64,000 bases of DNA from Tillus elongatus (Eukaryota > Arthropoda > Insecta > Coleoptera > Cleridae). The notes below the pieces were generated by a model. That model was not told the origin of the DNA. It did no database searches and was given only the letters and a program-made list of their open reading frames with translations. Both the position numbers and the translations under genes were made by a program. Location of the stretch: contig OZ023269.1 in NCBI GenBank assembly GCA_964006375.1, forward strand, positions 59,577,468 to 59,641,467. The letters run 5' to 3'. Below are positions 42,735 to 54,868 of the stretch, piece after piece; position 1 is the stretch's first letter; each line of letters begins with the position of its first letter.

Positions 42735-43926
42735 TTATGTTTTTTAATAAGCAGATTACTATTTTTTTAACTATTAACTATTCTTTTTAAGTTTTACTCC
42801 AATTATTAGGAGATTAATATATTCAAGAAGGACTGACCTCAAATCCCTGAAGACCATATATAGTTTCTTTAACTGGGAGCATATGTGAATAAAAAGTGAT
42901 TATTAGCTATATAATTACTCTGGTAAAAAGTTGTAAGTTCTGTATTTACACATTTGTGAGGAGTAGGTACATACAATGTAATACATAACTACTAAAAAAA
43001 GCTTTATAGGTGATAAAACAAAAAGGTTGACCACTGCAAAATTTTTTGTACATATCAATGTAGACAAGCCGTTGAAAAAATGGTTAACTGTAATATACAT
43101 ATGACTCTATAGTCAAATAGTTGAATAATACCTAACCCACTTTTGTTTTGCCATGCTCACTTTGTTTCGGTTACATTGACAGTTCTATTAAAATACATTT
43201 GCTATCATGGTAAATTTGCTAATAAGTTTACTTCATGGAAGATTTTTAGAAACATGCTGCGAACCCCTTTTTCACAGGGGATACACAAACCACAACAAAA
43301 ATTTCTTGCAAACAACTCACAGGAAAGGTATGAGACCAGGTGTGAATATGGGTGCTGGGCAGGGAAGAAATAAAAGGAAATATGAGCGGAAAAAAAGAGG
43401 CTTAGTCGAAAACCTGGAAAAACTGCCTTTTTCACATTTTACAGCCCTACCTCATTTAAACCATGTCTACCCCGCACAGCACACCTATTTAACCCAGGTC
43501 CCTTAGGGGTCGTTCCCAAGACATTTTTCTTGTGGTTTATGCATTGTGGGGGTCGTAGGCATTCAGGAGCGGAAAGAAAACAGTTCTAAAATGTTAAATT
43601 TATCTGTAAACATTAAATATTTATATGCGGTTGGTCGATCTGCCTAATGTCACAATTTAGAATAGGGACACTGGAAATGAGCCTTTTCCGGCAGGAAAGT
43701 TAAAAAGATTGCTACTTACTGTTGTGATTTCATTATATAGCAACACTTCACAATCACTCTGTTGGTCTTGGCTCTGTTCTTTTATGAAAAAATCTATAAT
43801 CTTTTACTGTTACAACAGCAGGCCACTTTTTCTCGTCGAAGATATCTTTTTTTTCCCGGACGCTCAGTCTAAACTACTCTTGTTACCTCTCAATACAAGT
43901 TTAAATCACTCATAATTGAATGTTGG
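42735..43926. other. Spacer without recognised genes
   Basis: Around 43207-43506 both strands are open for about 100 codons, with a basic stretch (GRNKRKYERKKRG) on the plus strand. I see no known domain. It may be decayed transposon sequence. Confidence 0.4.
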
Positions 43927-44380
43927 TTAGTTTTCTGCAAAAACTCCCCCCATCACAGAAACATCTATGTTGCCTTTTACTCCCCCCACAAATATCCGGG
44001 AAACTTCTTCCGCTACCTGTATTCTGGCAGTAACAGAGTGGCTGTCTTTACCTGTAATCATCTGCGATTTATCAGCGATTTCACTGTTGTTTACACCCCA
44101 GTTCACCTATCCGGCCATCACACTGACATTATCACTCTCAGCTGAGTTTAGTTTTGCAATCTGTAATCTTTCTCTTATAGGACCAGTAATTTTAATTGTA
44201 GCAACATCCTTATATTTGTTGTTGATTTTAATTCATGGCACGGTTTTACTCATAAGTTTACTTAAACAGTTTTCTTCTTGCACAATCTGAGATGTTAGCT
44301 TATGTTCAGTGCATGAACATTGATTGCAGCCGCCATTACTGGGGACAGTGTTAAAGGAATCGTGATATTTTTTCTCACAT
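43927..44380 (-). pseudogene. Unrecognised degenerate coding region
   Basis: On the minus strand one frame runs about 150 codons with only two stops. It starts with a Cys-rich segment (GGCNQCSCTEHKL), then a helical, charged region (DVATIKITGPIRERLQIAK) and a Gly/Val-rich end (VSRIFVGGVKGNIDVSV). The CxxCxC with following helix recalls coiled-coil proteins encoded near insect non-LTR elements, but I cannot assign it. It directly precedes the hAT remnant on the other strand. Confidence 0.25.
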
Positions 44381-44559
44381 TATGCACTACACTTGACTCC
44401 TAGAACCAAATAGTTTTAGTATTCAATATTTACAAAACATTTTTGGCAATTTTTTCGATACTCGATTTAGTTAATTTTTCTTCATCTTGTTTAGCTCATT
44501 CACTAAAACTGCTTCGGTTGCCCCATCTTGAAATATTGTGTTGAAAATATCAAGAAATG

Positions 44560-45870
44560 CACACACCTCAATCTAAAGATGGGCAAAATCTACATTTATC
44601 TTTAACTGTGCCCAGTTTATAACATTCCTAAGATACAACACAAGCAATGAAATCACAGAAAGCATTCTATTTTGTACACCATTAGCTAGAGGCGTGCAAA
44701 CCCATGTTTTGTTCGAACCTAACTATGAATGAACCCAAGCAAATATGTTGCCTCGAACTTCGAACCTCTGAAATTGTATGTCTATGATTCACAGCCGAAC
44801 TTTGAACTTCTTAGAAATTCAAAATTGAACATCGAACTACCCAAAATTCTTCAGTGTTCATATATCATTTCCTTAAATACAAAATTTAGAAATATTGTAA
44901 CATAAAATAGTGCGAAAGATTCCCTTTCTTTTAAAAAAAGAAAGGGTGACAAAATTTGCAGGTTTATTGGGTGAAAATGCCGTTCAGTGCTGATATTGTG
45001 GAAATGGGTCAAAGTTAAATCAGAGATACAAAAACAAAACATATTTTAAACTTTTTTTAAGATTTCTGGATCTATAGATAAGCTCAATTATAAATATGTT
45101 GTTGTTGTTTGGCATTGGCTAGGCATTTTTAGCAAACAGTTAGATTAAGAGGGTTCAAAGTGAGCATGATAGGTATAAAATAACCACTTAAAATTTGAAC
45201 TATCTCCTGATTGTGAATATTTAACTGGCTCATTGTGAAATAAAGCATGTTCAAACCAGTGTTTTCCAAAGGCAATCAGCAATTATCCTCATAAATTCTG
45301 AAAATTTAAGTAACTGGTTGCCTTTAAACACTGTCATCATAATGTTATTACTGAAAGAAGGACTGGGAAGCTACGATATATAAAAAAATTAATTCTGTGA
45401 TTGCTAATATCGTCTCAATGAGACCAATGGTTTTAAAGCGCTGCTACAAAGTTAACGGTGCTGCAACTTAGCTACCTTTGGCAGCAATGTTTCAATGCTT
45501 GTAAAGTTAAATTTCGAAGTATTTCTGAGCAACGAAGCTCGAACTATTTTGGAGAATGACATATTCCGAACTTCGCACTACTTCAACATTTCTAGTGTGA
45601 ACATATTTTCGAACCAAAGACTCGGTTCGGGTTCGGTTTGACATTTCGAAGTTTCGCACACCTCTACCATTAGCGACCAATACCATTGGAAAAAATTATT
45701 TGATACTTTTATGCAGTGTACATGTAAATACAATATCGACTGGATGAAATGTGTTTCTATATGCACCGATGGTGCCAAAGCTATGACAGGACATCGGTCT
45801 GGTCTTATGTAGAATAGCAGACTTCTGATAAGTAATGGGTGGTCTGTGTTGTCTACATTAGAGCAAAATG
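44560..45870 (+). pseudogene. hAT transposase remnant, split by a MITE
   Basis: Left of the MITE the plus strand reads FLRYNTSNEITESILFCTPL, the segment that precedes the conserved TTTG block in Charlie/ZBED-type hAT transposases. Right of it, after a frameshift, comes NIDWMKCVSICTDGAKAMTG, the strongly conserved block containing a catalytic Asp. The order is correct and the MITE sits exactly between. A stop follows soon after and the rest of the gene is missing or unreadable. This is an old, dead transposase fragment. Confidence 0.7.
44689..45666. mobile_element. hAT MITE with perfect 8-bp TSD
   Basis: The ends are TAGAGGCGTGCAAA and, inverted, TAGAGGTGTGCGAA. The flanks CCATTAGC at 44681-44688 and 45667-45674 are identical. 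Subterminal regions are rich in TTCGAA and GAACTTCG motifs, as in hAT ends. At 978 bp it has no transposase gene. Confidence 0.9.
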
Positions 45871-45894
45871 CCATCGGCAAAGGCTTAAAGTTAA

Positions 45895-45898
<4 letters not shown>

Positions 45899-45980
<82 letters not shown>
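45899..45980. repeat. (TA)n microsatellite
   Basis: About 82 bp of perfect TA. Confidence 0.95.
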
Positions 45981-45984
<4 letters not shown>

Positions 45985-46139
45985 CCTAAAATAAGTATAA
46001 AGTTAGTTTTTTTGAATGATATCATGATATCGTAGAGAATGACTAGATAACGGTGAAACAACATTTCACTATACAATAATAATATAACTCTCAATGTGAT
46101 TATTATACATCAAAATAAACTTGTTCAGTCGAAATGATG

Positions 46140-46350
46140 CCCCTTTTTCATAACTTTGTTGTTTGAAAATGTACAAAAAAATTTCAAAAATATGCTGGCT
46201 AGTTTCCTGGCCAACGAACATCATAGGGTTAATAGCAAATTGAGCTATTTAAATTTGAGGCATTTAATAAAAATTCGCTACCATAACGCACTTGCTGCCT
46301 ATCGAATTTCTTTTCTCACAAACATACATTATTATTTCGTGGTCGAAATT
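46140..46350 (-). repeat. Family X fragment (terminal module side)
   Basis: Contains TAATAGCAAATTGAGCTATT, AAAATTCGCTACCATAACGC and ACTTGCTGC, then TTTCTTTTCTCACAAACATA, matching the module/body junction of long-form copies. Confidence 0.65.
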
Positions 46351-46439
46351 CGATACATACAAGGTCAGCTCAGAACTGGCACGGACTGGGCAAATCTGAC
46401 TATCTAATTAACACCAAGCATTGTTTAATCTATTTGAAC

Positions 46440-46724
<285 letters not shown>

Positions 46725-47485
46725 TATAGGCATTTACACAACATTATTTTGAGTGCCACAGACGACCAGAGAAGCTCACAAAAACAAAATATTTTGTGTG
46801 GATAACAAAATATATTGTATATTACGGACAAAGAGTAAGTTTTGTGGCTTAAAAATTTTAAGAAGCACCTGAAAAATTTTATAGTTTTTTTGATAATGCG
46901 CTTTTATTAAAAAGTTTTTTTGTTCAGATTATTAAATTATAGCTATTAAAACATTTTTTAGCTACATGTGATACATTTTGAGTATTATAAAACATTCACT
47001 TGAGAGGACTGTAAATGGGAAGGAATTTGATTTTTTATTCCTGCTGGGTACCCTGTTTTGGTAAATGAACTTATTAATTAAGTAATTATGACTATTGTAG
47101 GTAACTAATTTAAAACTAGTGCATGTTATAAGTATTTTAGACTAAGAGACTTTAGGACAAAGTCCATAAGTTCATATCTGGCAAACATGTTGGCCAATTG
47201 ACATGTTATACTCAGAGTTTTTTTCGGAAGATTTCCCACGTACACATTCACCTGTTGATGAACTTGACGCTGTTTGTTGGAGTCTAATTGGGTATCAGGT
47301 TTGAAGTTGTGGTATTTTGTATCCTGATTAAATTTTTTATTATTCAATTAACTTTATTTACCTTAGAATTTAGTTAGTTGTAAATAATTTCAGATTGTTT
47401 ATTTTCTATTTCTTTAGTATTTTCACTATTTTCTTTTTCATATTTTTCATATTTCAATTGGCAGCAACAACATATACATTTTATT
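46725..47485. other. Spacer, possibly Helitron 5' region
   Basis: No conserved gene is seen. A 73-codon minus-strand ORF (47126-47347) with YVGNLPKKTLSITCQLANMF is open, but I do not recognise it. The 5' end of the Helitron must lie here or a little upstream. Confidence 0.3.
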
Positions 47486-47488
47486 GGT

Positions 47489-48762
47489 ATGCCTAAGTTG
47501 AAGAAGAGAAGTCTAGAACAGAAAATTAAAACTAACACAGAGTTTAAACGAGAACAAATTAACGAACACATAGAAAAGAGAAACATTCACAATGAAAGAA
47601 ATCAGGCTTCCCAAAAGCGGAGACTTGAAAAAACTGATGAAAAAGAAAAACATGGTAAACGCCAGAAGCTATCGCAACATGAACGTTTAAAAAATCCAGC
47701 TAATAGAGATGTGCATAATAAACGTCAAATTAAATCACAAAACATGCGCTTAGGTGACGCTGACAGTAGAGAAATTCATAGATACAGTCACAACAAATAC
47801 GTTTAAGTGACCTACAGTCCCGAAAAGTTCATGTAAAAATATCAGCAAACGCACAAAAGAAACGTTTAGCTGATGCTGAAGCTCAAATGGTTCATAGAGA
47901 AAGGTTTAAAAAATCACAACAGATACGCCTAAGTGACCCACAGTCTCGAGAAGTTCATAGAGCGCGCTTAGTAAAAGCACAACAGATACGCCTAAGTGAC
48001 CCACAGTCTCGAGAAATTCATAGAGAACGGTTGGTAATATCACAACGGATACGCCTAAGTGACCCCCAGTGTCGAGAAGTTCACAGAATACGGTTGTTAA
48101 ATGCACAAAACGTACGTTTAAGTAATCCACAATCTCGACAAGTTCATAGAATACGACTGCTGAATGCACAAAAGATACGTTTAAGCGATCCTGTCGCTCG
48201 AAAAGTTCACACAAAACTGTCAGCAAAATTTCAAGAAATACGTCTAGCTAACCCTAAAGCTCGAGGTATTCACAGAAGGCGACTAATAAAATCTCAATAA
48301 GTACGGCTGGCTGACTCCCAGGCTAGAGACATCCATAAAAAGGTACTAAAAAATCCCAGATCAAACGGTTATCTGTTCCACTGAATAGGTTAATTCAATA
48401 AAAAACGGTTGATAGTATCTCAACAGAATCGTCGTTCAGATTCCAAAAATAGAGAGGTGCATATTCGCAGAAGTCAAGCTAGCAGAGAAAAGCGTGTTCA
48501 AGATTTGAATGTGAGTGAAAAGTTCTACACACAGATGAGTGTATCACAAAGAAGCAGATTAAGTGACGAATCTGAACACGCTGCTCACAGCAGCTCTATG
48601 TTAGACTGTTATTACAGAAGGAAAGAAGAAGCAATAACTGCAGAGAGAAATAAAATTTACAGAAATTTTAGAGAAGCAACAAACGATGGTATGCTATGGA
48701 GATGTGCTTCCTGTAATAGATTATGGTTCAAATATTCAGTAAAATTGTGTACATTTGAATAA
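47489..48762 (+). pseudogene. Helitron N-terminal repeat and zinc region
   Basis: The frame starts MPKLKKRSLEQK and becomes a series of about ten 21-residue repeats with the core IRLSDPQSREVHR, best preserved at 47887-48300. Such Arg/Glu-rich tandem heads are common in Helitron proteins of animals. Stops at 47806 and 48300 and further frame changes near 47820-47880 and 48310-48400 break it. The last piece (48409-48762) ends with a zinc motif WRCASCNRLW. The repeats are encoded by a 63-bp DNA repeat with high identity between neighbours, which points to recent unit expansion. Confidence 0.75.
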
Positions 48763-48765
48763 CTT

Positions 48766-51025
48766 ATGAACAAACAAAAAATTAAGAAGGAATTCTTAGC
48801 AAACGTATGTCCAGAAGCATTGAATGACAACGATATTGGATATCTGTGTTCAACCTGTAAAAAAGACATAATGGCTAATAAAATTCCAAAGTTGTCTTTG
48901 GCTTATAAAGAACTCAAATTTCCAAATGTACCACAAGAATTGCAGTGCCTGAGTACATTAGAAGAACGGTTTCTTTGTCCAAGAATACCATTTATGCAGA
49001 TACGGGCCACAACATACAACCAACAATTCATGGTACAGGAAAGAATTGTTAATGTACCCAGAAATGTGCAAAGCAATATTCAAATATTGCCAAGACTTCC
49101 TCATGAAACGGATATCATACCGATTGCCCTCAAAAAGAAAAAACAGTACAAAAGTAACTACATGCTGGAAAACATTCGTCCACAAAGAATATTTAATGCT
49201 TTGAGAGTATTAAAAGATTGTCCAGCATTTAAAGAAGCTGGTGTAACTCTAGATTTCCAGCGTCATCTTTATATGGAAGATTTCGTTAATTGTCCAGCAG
49301 AAGCCAATGACAAAGTTATTTCAGATTCTGATTCTGAATATGAGGAAAATCCATGGAACGTTCCAGTTGAAGAAACTGTGCTTCAGACTGAAGCATTGAT
49401 CTTTACACCAGGAGAAAATTTTCAACCATTACCACTATTATTTGATAATTTTGTGGAATGTTTAAGTTTTCTAAAGATTTATGGTTTAGAAATAAGGCAG
49501 TTGCCTTCCCATCTTACATATCAAAATTGGATTAAAAGTGAAATGATGAGCGCAGATAGACGTTGCTCTAACAATATCCCAAGATTATTTTTTTCTGCTC
49601 TTAAACTAAGAGCTTTGAAAATGTCTGGTAGCATTGGTTTCTGTCTAAGAAAAAGTAGAGGGCGCTCTAACGTTACCGTTAATCAAATGCTATGCAGTGA
49701 CTTTATAAATTCTTTGACACTTCATGGCAGTGGATACAAACTGTTTGCTCCAGACAGAGGTTCGCCTGCTTTTTGGGAAGAAAAACAAAAAGAGGTGTTT
49801 GCTATGATCAGGCAGTTAGGCCCGCCTACGTTATTTCTCACACTTTCTGCTGCAGAAACGAGATGGTCTGAATTAATTATTATATTAAAAAAGTATTGGA
49901 CAGTGAGACTGTAACCATAGAATTTGTTCGTAATATGACTTACGATGAGAAGGCAAGATTAATTAAATTAGATCCAGTGACCTGCGCTCGCTATTTTGAT
50001 TACAGAATTAGAAAACTCTTTATGGTTTTAAAGAATAAGAAAGCCGTTTTCAGAGATTTCCCATTATTGGATTATTCTTACAGAATAGAATTTCAACAGA
50101 GAGGATCTCCACATGCCCATTGTTTACTTTGGTTAGAGAACGCACCAAAGTATGGAGAAACACTCTTCAAGAATGTACCAATTTTATAGATAAGTATATG
50201 ACATGTTCAGAAGAAATGCAGTCAGAGGAACTTTTAGAGTTCCAAACACACAAACACACATTCACTTGTAGGAAAAATGTCAAGAAAGAAGTTAAGTGTA
50301 GATTTGGAATACCTTTTTTCCCAATCTCAAAGACGGAAATATTGGAACCTTTGAAAAATATTACTTCCAACATCAAGGAAAAATATATTGAAATCCGACA
50401 TTTCCTAAATCAACTTTACAAAGAGCCTAAATCACAATTAACTTATGAGGAATTTTTGAGAACTCTAAAACTGACAGAAGAAGAGTATAAAATTTTAATA
50501 AGAAGTTCCCTTAAAAGACCATCGGTTTTATTGAAAAGAAAACCAAGTGAAATTAAAATAAATTCATATAATGAAGATTTATTAAATCTGCAAAGATCAA
50601 ATATGGATTTACAATTCATTACAGATACATACAGCTGTGTCTGCTATGTATTATCTTATATTAACAAATCCCAAAAAGTGTTATCGAAATTGTTACGAGA
50701 TGCCATTGATGAAACCAAACGAGGAAATCTTTCAATTAAGGAAAAATTCAGACATTTGGCTAACAAATTTTTAAATGCTAGTGAATTCTCTGCACAAGAA
50801 GCAGTATACTATATTCTAGAACTACCTTTATCTGTTTGCAGCAGGCAGTGTATATTTATAAACACTGGTCCACCAGAAGAAAGGGTATTGATTTTGAAGC
50901 CAAAGAATATTTTAGAACAGTTGCCAGATAACTCTAGAGATGTTTTCCAAAAAAATATCTTAGATCATTATTCGAACCGCCCTAATATTTTGAGAAATAT
51001 TTGTTTAGCAGAGTTTGCTGCCTGA
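48766..51025 (+). pseudogene. Helitron Rep (HUH nuclease), broken
   Basis: Piece 48766-49914 starts with a zinc motif (YLCSTCKKDIM) and the typical EERFLCPRIPFMQIRA segment. It ends with Rep motif 1, PPTLFLTLSAAE. A frameshift at about 49900 leads to 49896-50189 with the HUH motif EFQQRGSPHAHCLLW, both histidines present (about 50112-50120). Another shift leads to 50120-51025, which holds two tyrosines three residues apart in CYVLSYINKS (50645 and 50657), matching the Y2 arrangement. A TGA at 51023-51025 replaces what is usually Trp in the FAAWYE motif; the frame then continues. Rep would nick and join DNA for rolling-circle transposition. All signature residues survive, but the frame does not. 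Confidence 0.85.
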
Positions 51026-53018
51026 TATGAGTATTTCACCAAACAATCTAAGCGTGTATTTCCTAAAGAAAATGAAGACAATGAATCTAGCGAGGAAGAC
51101 AAAGAACGATGCCAAGTCTTTGTACTCAAGAATGAATCTGGTTATATAAGACGCAGAACAAAAGCCAAAATAATCAGATATGTAAAGTATAATATAGAAA
51201 GAGATGAGTCAAACTATTATATAGAACAGATAATGCTCTTCTTTCCTTGGAGGAGTGAAGAAGAAGATTTAATTAAAAGGGATTGTAAAAAAATATTTAA
51301 TGACAATGCTGATCTGGTATCGCAGAATAGAAAAGTCTACATCTATAAAGATTTAGATGATCTAAATGTGAATGATATCATTGAAGAAATTAATCAAGAG
51401 GACCATGCTAGTCAACCTATCACAAATCCAGATGAGGCAATTAATGAATACAATGTGTTTTATGACAATAATACCAATTTAATATATCCCATTCCACATT
51501 TGATTCCTAGTGATGATTACAATGAAATCATCCGTTCGTTGAATGAAAAGCAACGAAGATTTTTCATTAATGTTTTACATCACATTAAAAAGCAATCTGA
51601 TCCTTTATATGCTTGTGTAACTAGGATCTGCAGGTGTAGGAAAGTCTCGATTAATAAAAGCTCTTGAACAGTCGTTGGTCAGATTCTATAATAGCCAAGA
51701 GGGATCTTCGCTTAAAGACTTAAAGGTGCTTTTAACTGCCCCAACTGGGAAAGCAAGTTTTGGAATTGGGGGTATCACATGGCATGCAGCATTTGTTTTA
51801 CCCTATAATCAGTTTAAAGATGAGATGCCAGCACTTAGTAGCAATATTCTAAACTTCATCAGCTAAAAATGATAATAATTGACGAAGTTAGTATGGTTGG
51901 CAGCAAAACTTTAGCGAAAATCGATATAAGGCTTAAACAAATATTCAAACAAGACAAACCATTTGGAGGAATATCTATAATCATGTTTGGGGATTTTAAT
52001 CAGTTGGCCCCTGTTGGAGATCGTTATATGTTTCTCCCCGATCCCTCTAATCCATATGAGCTGATAGGGAATCCATTATGGAGTATGTTCAGTATGTATC
52101 GATTAACAGAAATTGTGAGGCAAAAAGATGATGCAGTACTTGCAAATGCACTGAATAACTTTGTTGATAACTCTCTTAGTGAGAATCAGGTAGAGTTGTT
52201 CAGGAGCAGGCAAATCACGGACAACTGTCAAATACCAACTGGAGCTTTAAGATTATTCAGAACAAATCTTGAAGTAAATGCATATAATGATGCAGTGTTT
52301 AATTTGAGAAGTGACGTAATTCATGAAGCTGCTGATATAATTCTTGGAAAAGTTTCAGAGTCACTTAAGCAAAATATTTTGAATCAGGTCCAAGCTGCGG
52401 AAATTTCAGACACATATGGTTTACCATCTCAAATAAGCATCAATGTTCATTACATGGTAACAAATAATATAAAAGTGACTGACGGACTTGTTAATGGCGC
52501 TGTTGGTATTCTTAAATTCATTGAATCAAATGAACATAATGAAATAATCAGATTATGGCTTTTATTCGAAAACATTAATGTTGGTAAAAAAACCCGAAAA
52601 GTTTTATCAATATTGCCCGCCAAAAAATATTAATGAAAAGCTTACCCCAGTGGAAAGAATTTGCAAAAACCTAAAACCAAGAAAAAATTATCCATTGCTG
52701 GTCATGCGTAAGCAGTTTCCGCTGGTTCCTGCAGAAGCGATGACCATTCATAAAAGTCAAGGCGGTACTTACAATGCTGTTGTAATCCATATGGATAACA
52801 GGATACGTAGGAATGAATTATATGTGGCTCTAAGCCGAACACCTACATTATCTGGATTATACATTAAAGGAATCTTCAAGGTACCTTCAAAGCAAAGAAA
52901 TGAAGATATTGTGAAAAGTGAAATTAACAATGCATTTGCTAATAAACCTGTAAAAATGACGCTGAAGTTTCTACAAAATTATCCATCTTACTTGACTATA
53001 ATTTTCCACAACGTTTAG
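51026..53018 (+). pseudogene. Helitron PIF1-like helicase, broken
   Basis: After the TGA the frame (YEYFTKQSKRVFPKENED, then KIIRYVKYN, then MLFFPWRSEEEDL) links Rep to the helicase. A frameshift near 51615 separates it from the Walker A motif GSAGVGKS (51624-51647). A TAA follows near 51864, and the next frame (51869-52633) holds Walker B IIIDEVSM and GDFNQLAPV, then FRTNLEVNAYND. Another shift leads to 52578-53018 with TIHKSQGGTY and LYVALSRT, the C-terminal helicase motifs. The frame ends at TAG (53016-53018), and the endonuclease follows in the same frame, so the TAG could be a point mutation in a single fused ORF. Confidence 0.88.
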
Positions 53019-53640
53019 TCTTTAAAGGCACATTTTCAGGATATTATTGCAGATGAATGCTATTTAAAAGCATCGATTATACTACCTGTTGAAACTTGGA
53101 CAACTCAGCAAGATGATATTCGGATACCTGGCCATGTTAGAATTTACACATCTGATGTAAAGAGCAAAAGACATGTACATGGTGCAGCGATATACATCAG
53201 AAATGATTTAAAGTCAGATAAATTTAAAATTTTGTTTGAATACAATTGCGAAACTTTGAAGGAGAGTTGTAATGTGGTGGAAATGCAGTACCAGAATGTT
53301 GCATTTTGTGCAGTATACAAACCACCATCTACCCCGTTCCATGCAGTTAAAGACAAATTAAACAACATGTGTAAAGCAATTAGCAGATGCAAGAATACCT
53401 TGATTTTTGGTGATTTCAATGTAAACATTGCAAAGAAAGAAAGTAGTTCATTCATTGATTATTTTACAAATGAAATATTGTTCAATATTCTAACATCACA
53501 GTCGTCTACAGATGGCAACACACAGATCGATTTGTGTTTTTCAAACAACAGAAAACTCAGAGCTTCCTATTATGAATCATATTTCAGCTATCATAAGCCA
53601 GTAGTTTGTATTTTAAAAGAATATGATGAGCTAGTAACAA
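53019..53640 (+). pseudogene. AP-like endonuclease domain of the Helitron
   Basis: The frame continues that of the helicase after one TAG. It carries an endonuclease/exonuclease/phosphatase fold signature: acidic ET in LPVETWTTQ (about 53085-53110), GDFNVNI (about 53408-53428), TQIDLCFS (about 53521-53545) and a terminal SYHKPVV histidine motif (about 53586-53606). These correspond to catalytic Glu, Asp-x-Asn, Asp and His of the AP endonuclease family, also used by LINEs. In Helentrons such a domain follows the helicase. No frameshift is visible inside the domain. It would nick DNA; its role in Helentron movement is not settled. Confidence 0.78.
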
Positions 53641-54565
53641 TTGAAAAAGCTACTCAATCATCTGTAAAAGGGCCATCAAACATTTTAGCAACTGTTTTAT
53701 CTGGGGAATGTGACTCCAAAGTCCTTTTTACACAAAAAATTAGAATTGAAGACACTGATAAAACAGGTATCGAGTCTTTGAATGACGTTTTACCAGATAT
53801 GTTCACAGTGATTGGCTCAAGTGTCAGTAAAGTTGCAGAAAAATCTACTTTTCCAACAACCACAGAAAATGTAATCAGTATTTCCTCCGAAGATTCTCAG
53901 GAAAAGTTGACACCTCCCAGTGCAGCTCCTATTGCCAACGTTGGTGCAAGTAAATCAGCACCAGTGAAGTCACTTAGTGGCATGAATAATGCTATCGGCC
54001 AACAGTACATATATTATAACCATCCCTATTTCAGATTAGATGAAGGGCAAATTTTAATTTACAAGCACGACTTAGTTTCTTTAAAGTTACAACTAGCTCC
54101 TGATGAAAAAAAGAAACTAAGCAAACTAGGACATCATCCAATGGATGCATGGTTAACAGATAGTATCATTGACGGCTATTTATTCAGGTTATCTGAAAAA
54201 TGTAATCATTTTTCATTTGGAAATACCTTCGTATCACAAAATATATTGGGTGGCAATTTTGAACATGATAATGGTTAGTGAATAATATATTTTCCATGTT
54301 AGACCCTCAAGGTGCAGATTATCCAGTGTATAAAAATATAATGAATGAATTTTCTAAGTTACCGCTAAGAAAAATGGGAAAACCAATAGCAGACGGAATG
54401 AAATACAAACCAATAAGAGAATTCAGGAAACAGAGTGATGCCTACAACTGTGGTGTTTTCATATGCTGGTTCTCGAAGCAGTTCATCTTAAACAGAAGCT
54501 TTAACGAAGCTTTTAATCCTGATGATTTCAGAATTGAAATTTTCAATATGATTACATCTCGATAA
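53641..54565 (+). pseudogene. C48 (Ulp1/SENP-like) protease domain
   Basis: Directly after the endonuclease, in the same frame, comes a Ser/Thr/Pro-rich linker (about 53830-53990) and then a region opening MDAWLTDSIIDGYLFRL (about 54140-54190), the hallmark W-L-x-D-x-I of Ulp1-type SUMO proteases. A TAG at 54276-54278 with a one-base shift interrupts the region where the catalytic His of the HWxL motif should lie; it seems deleted. The next frame has MLDPQG (the Asp position) and SDAYNCGVFICWF with the catalytic Cys. Two of three catalytic positions are therefore visible. It resembles proteases carried by several DNA transposons; its presence fused to a Helitron endonuclease is the odd point. 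Confidence 0.72.
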
Positions 54566-54868
54566 AACAACGATCTAAGTAAAAGGAAAAAAGAAAAAAC
54601 TGTTGAAAACTTTTAAAAAACTGTTGAAAACTTAAAAAAAAGGCGGCAACAGCCAGAGGCTCACCCTTGATGAAATACCAGAAGGTATTCTCAAAGATTA
54701 GGCTCTGCGGTGGAGGAGAGGGGGGGAAATAAAAGACATAGGCACTGAGATATAAACACAAGCTCAGTTATGCAAACATTTAATAATTAAGTTGTCAAAT
54801 TATACAAGTTGTTTTTTTTAAGTTATATCTCGTTGCCTCTGTCTTATCTAATAGTTTTAAGTCATATA
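54566..54868. other. Helitron 3' flank
   Basis: A direct repeat ACTGTTGAAAACTT occurs at 54598 and 54619. A hairpin AATACC-AGAA-GGTATT lies at 54674-54689. A G-rich run follows at 54711-54727. No CTRR immediately follows the hairpin, so the Helitron end is unproven. Confidence 0.4.

Larger units (their letters stand above)
47486..54700 (+). mobile_element. Helitron-like element with Rep-Hel, EN and C48 protease
   Basis: Coding order: 21-residue-repeat N-terminus, Cys-rich zinc motifs, HUH Rep, PIF1-like SF1B helicase, AP-like endonuclease, Ser/Thr-rich linker, Ulp1-type protease. Endonuclease after the helicase is the arrangement of Helentrons (Helitron-like type 2). At least nine frameshifts or stops break the reading frame, so it is dead. 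Exact ends are not determined; a 6-bp-stem hairpin at 54674-54689 is a candidate 3' terminal structure. Confidence 0.85.

Noticed and set aside
43205..43506. Overlapping 76-99 codon ORFs on both strands as a host gene
   Set aside because: There is no conserved motif, no splice-site logic, and the flanks look like transposon debris.
54674..54689. Hairpin as the definite Helitron 3' end
   Set aside because: The stem is only 6 bp and no CTRR or equivalent follows at the expected distance, so it is listed only as a candidate.
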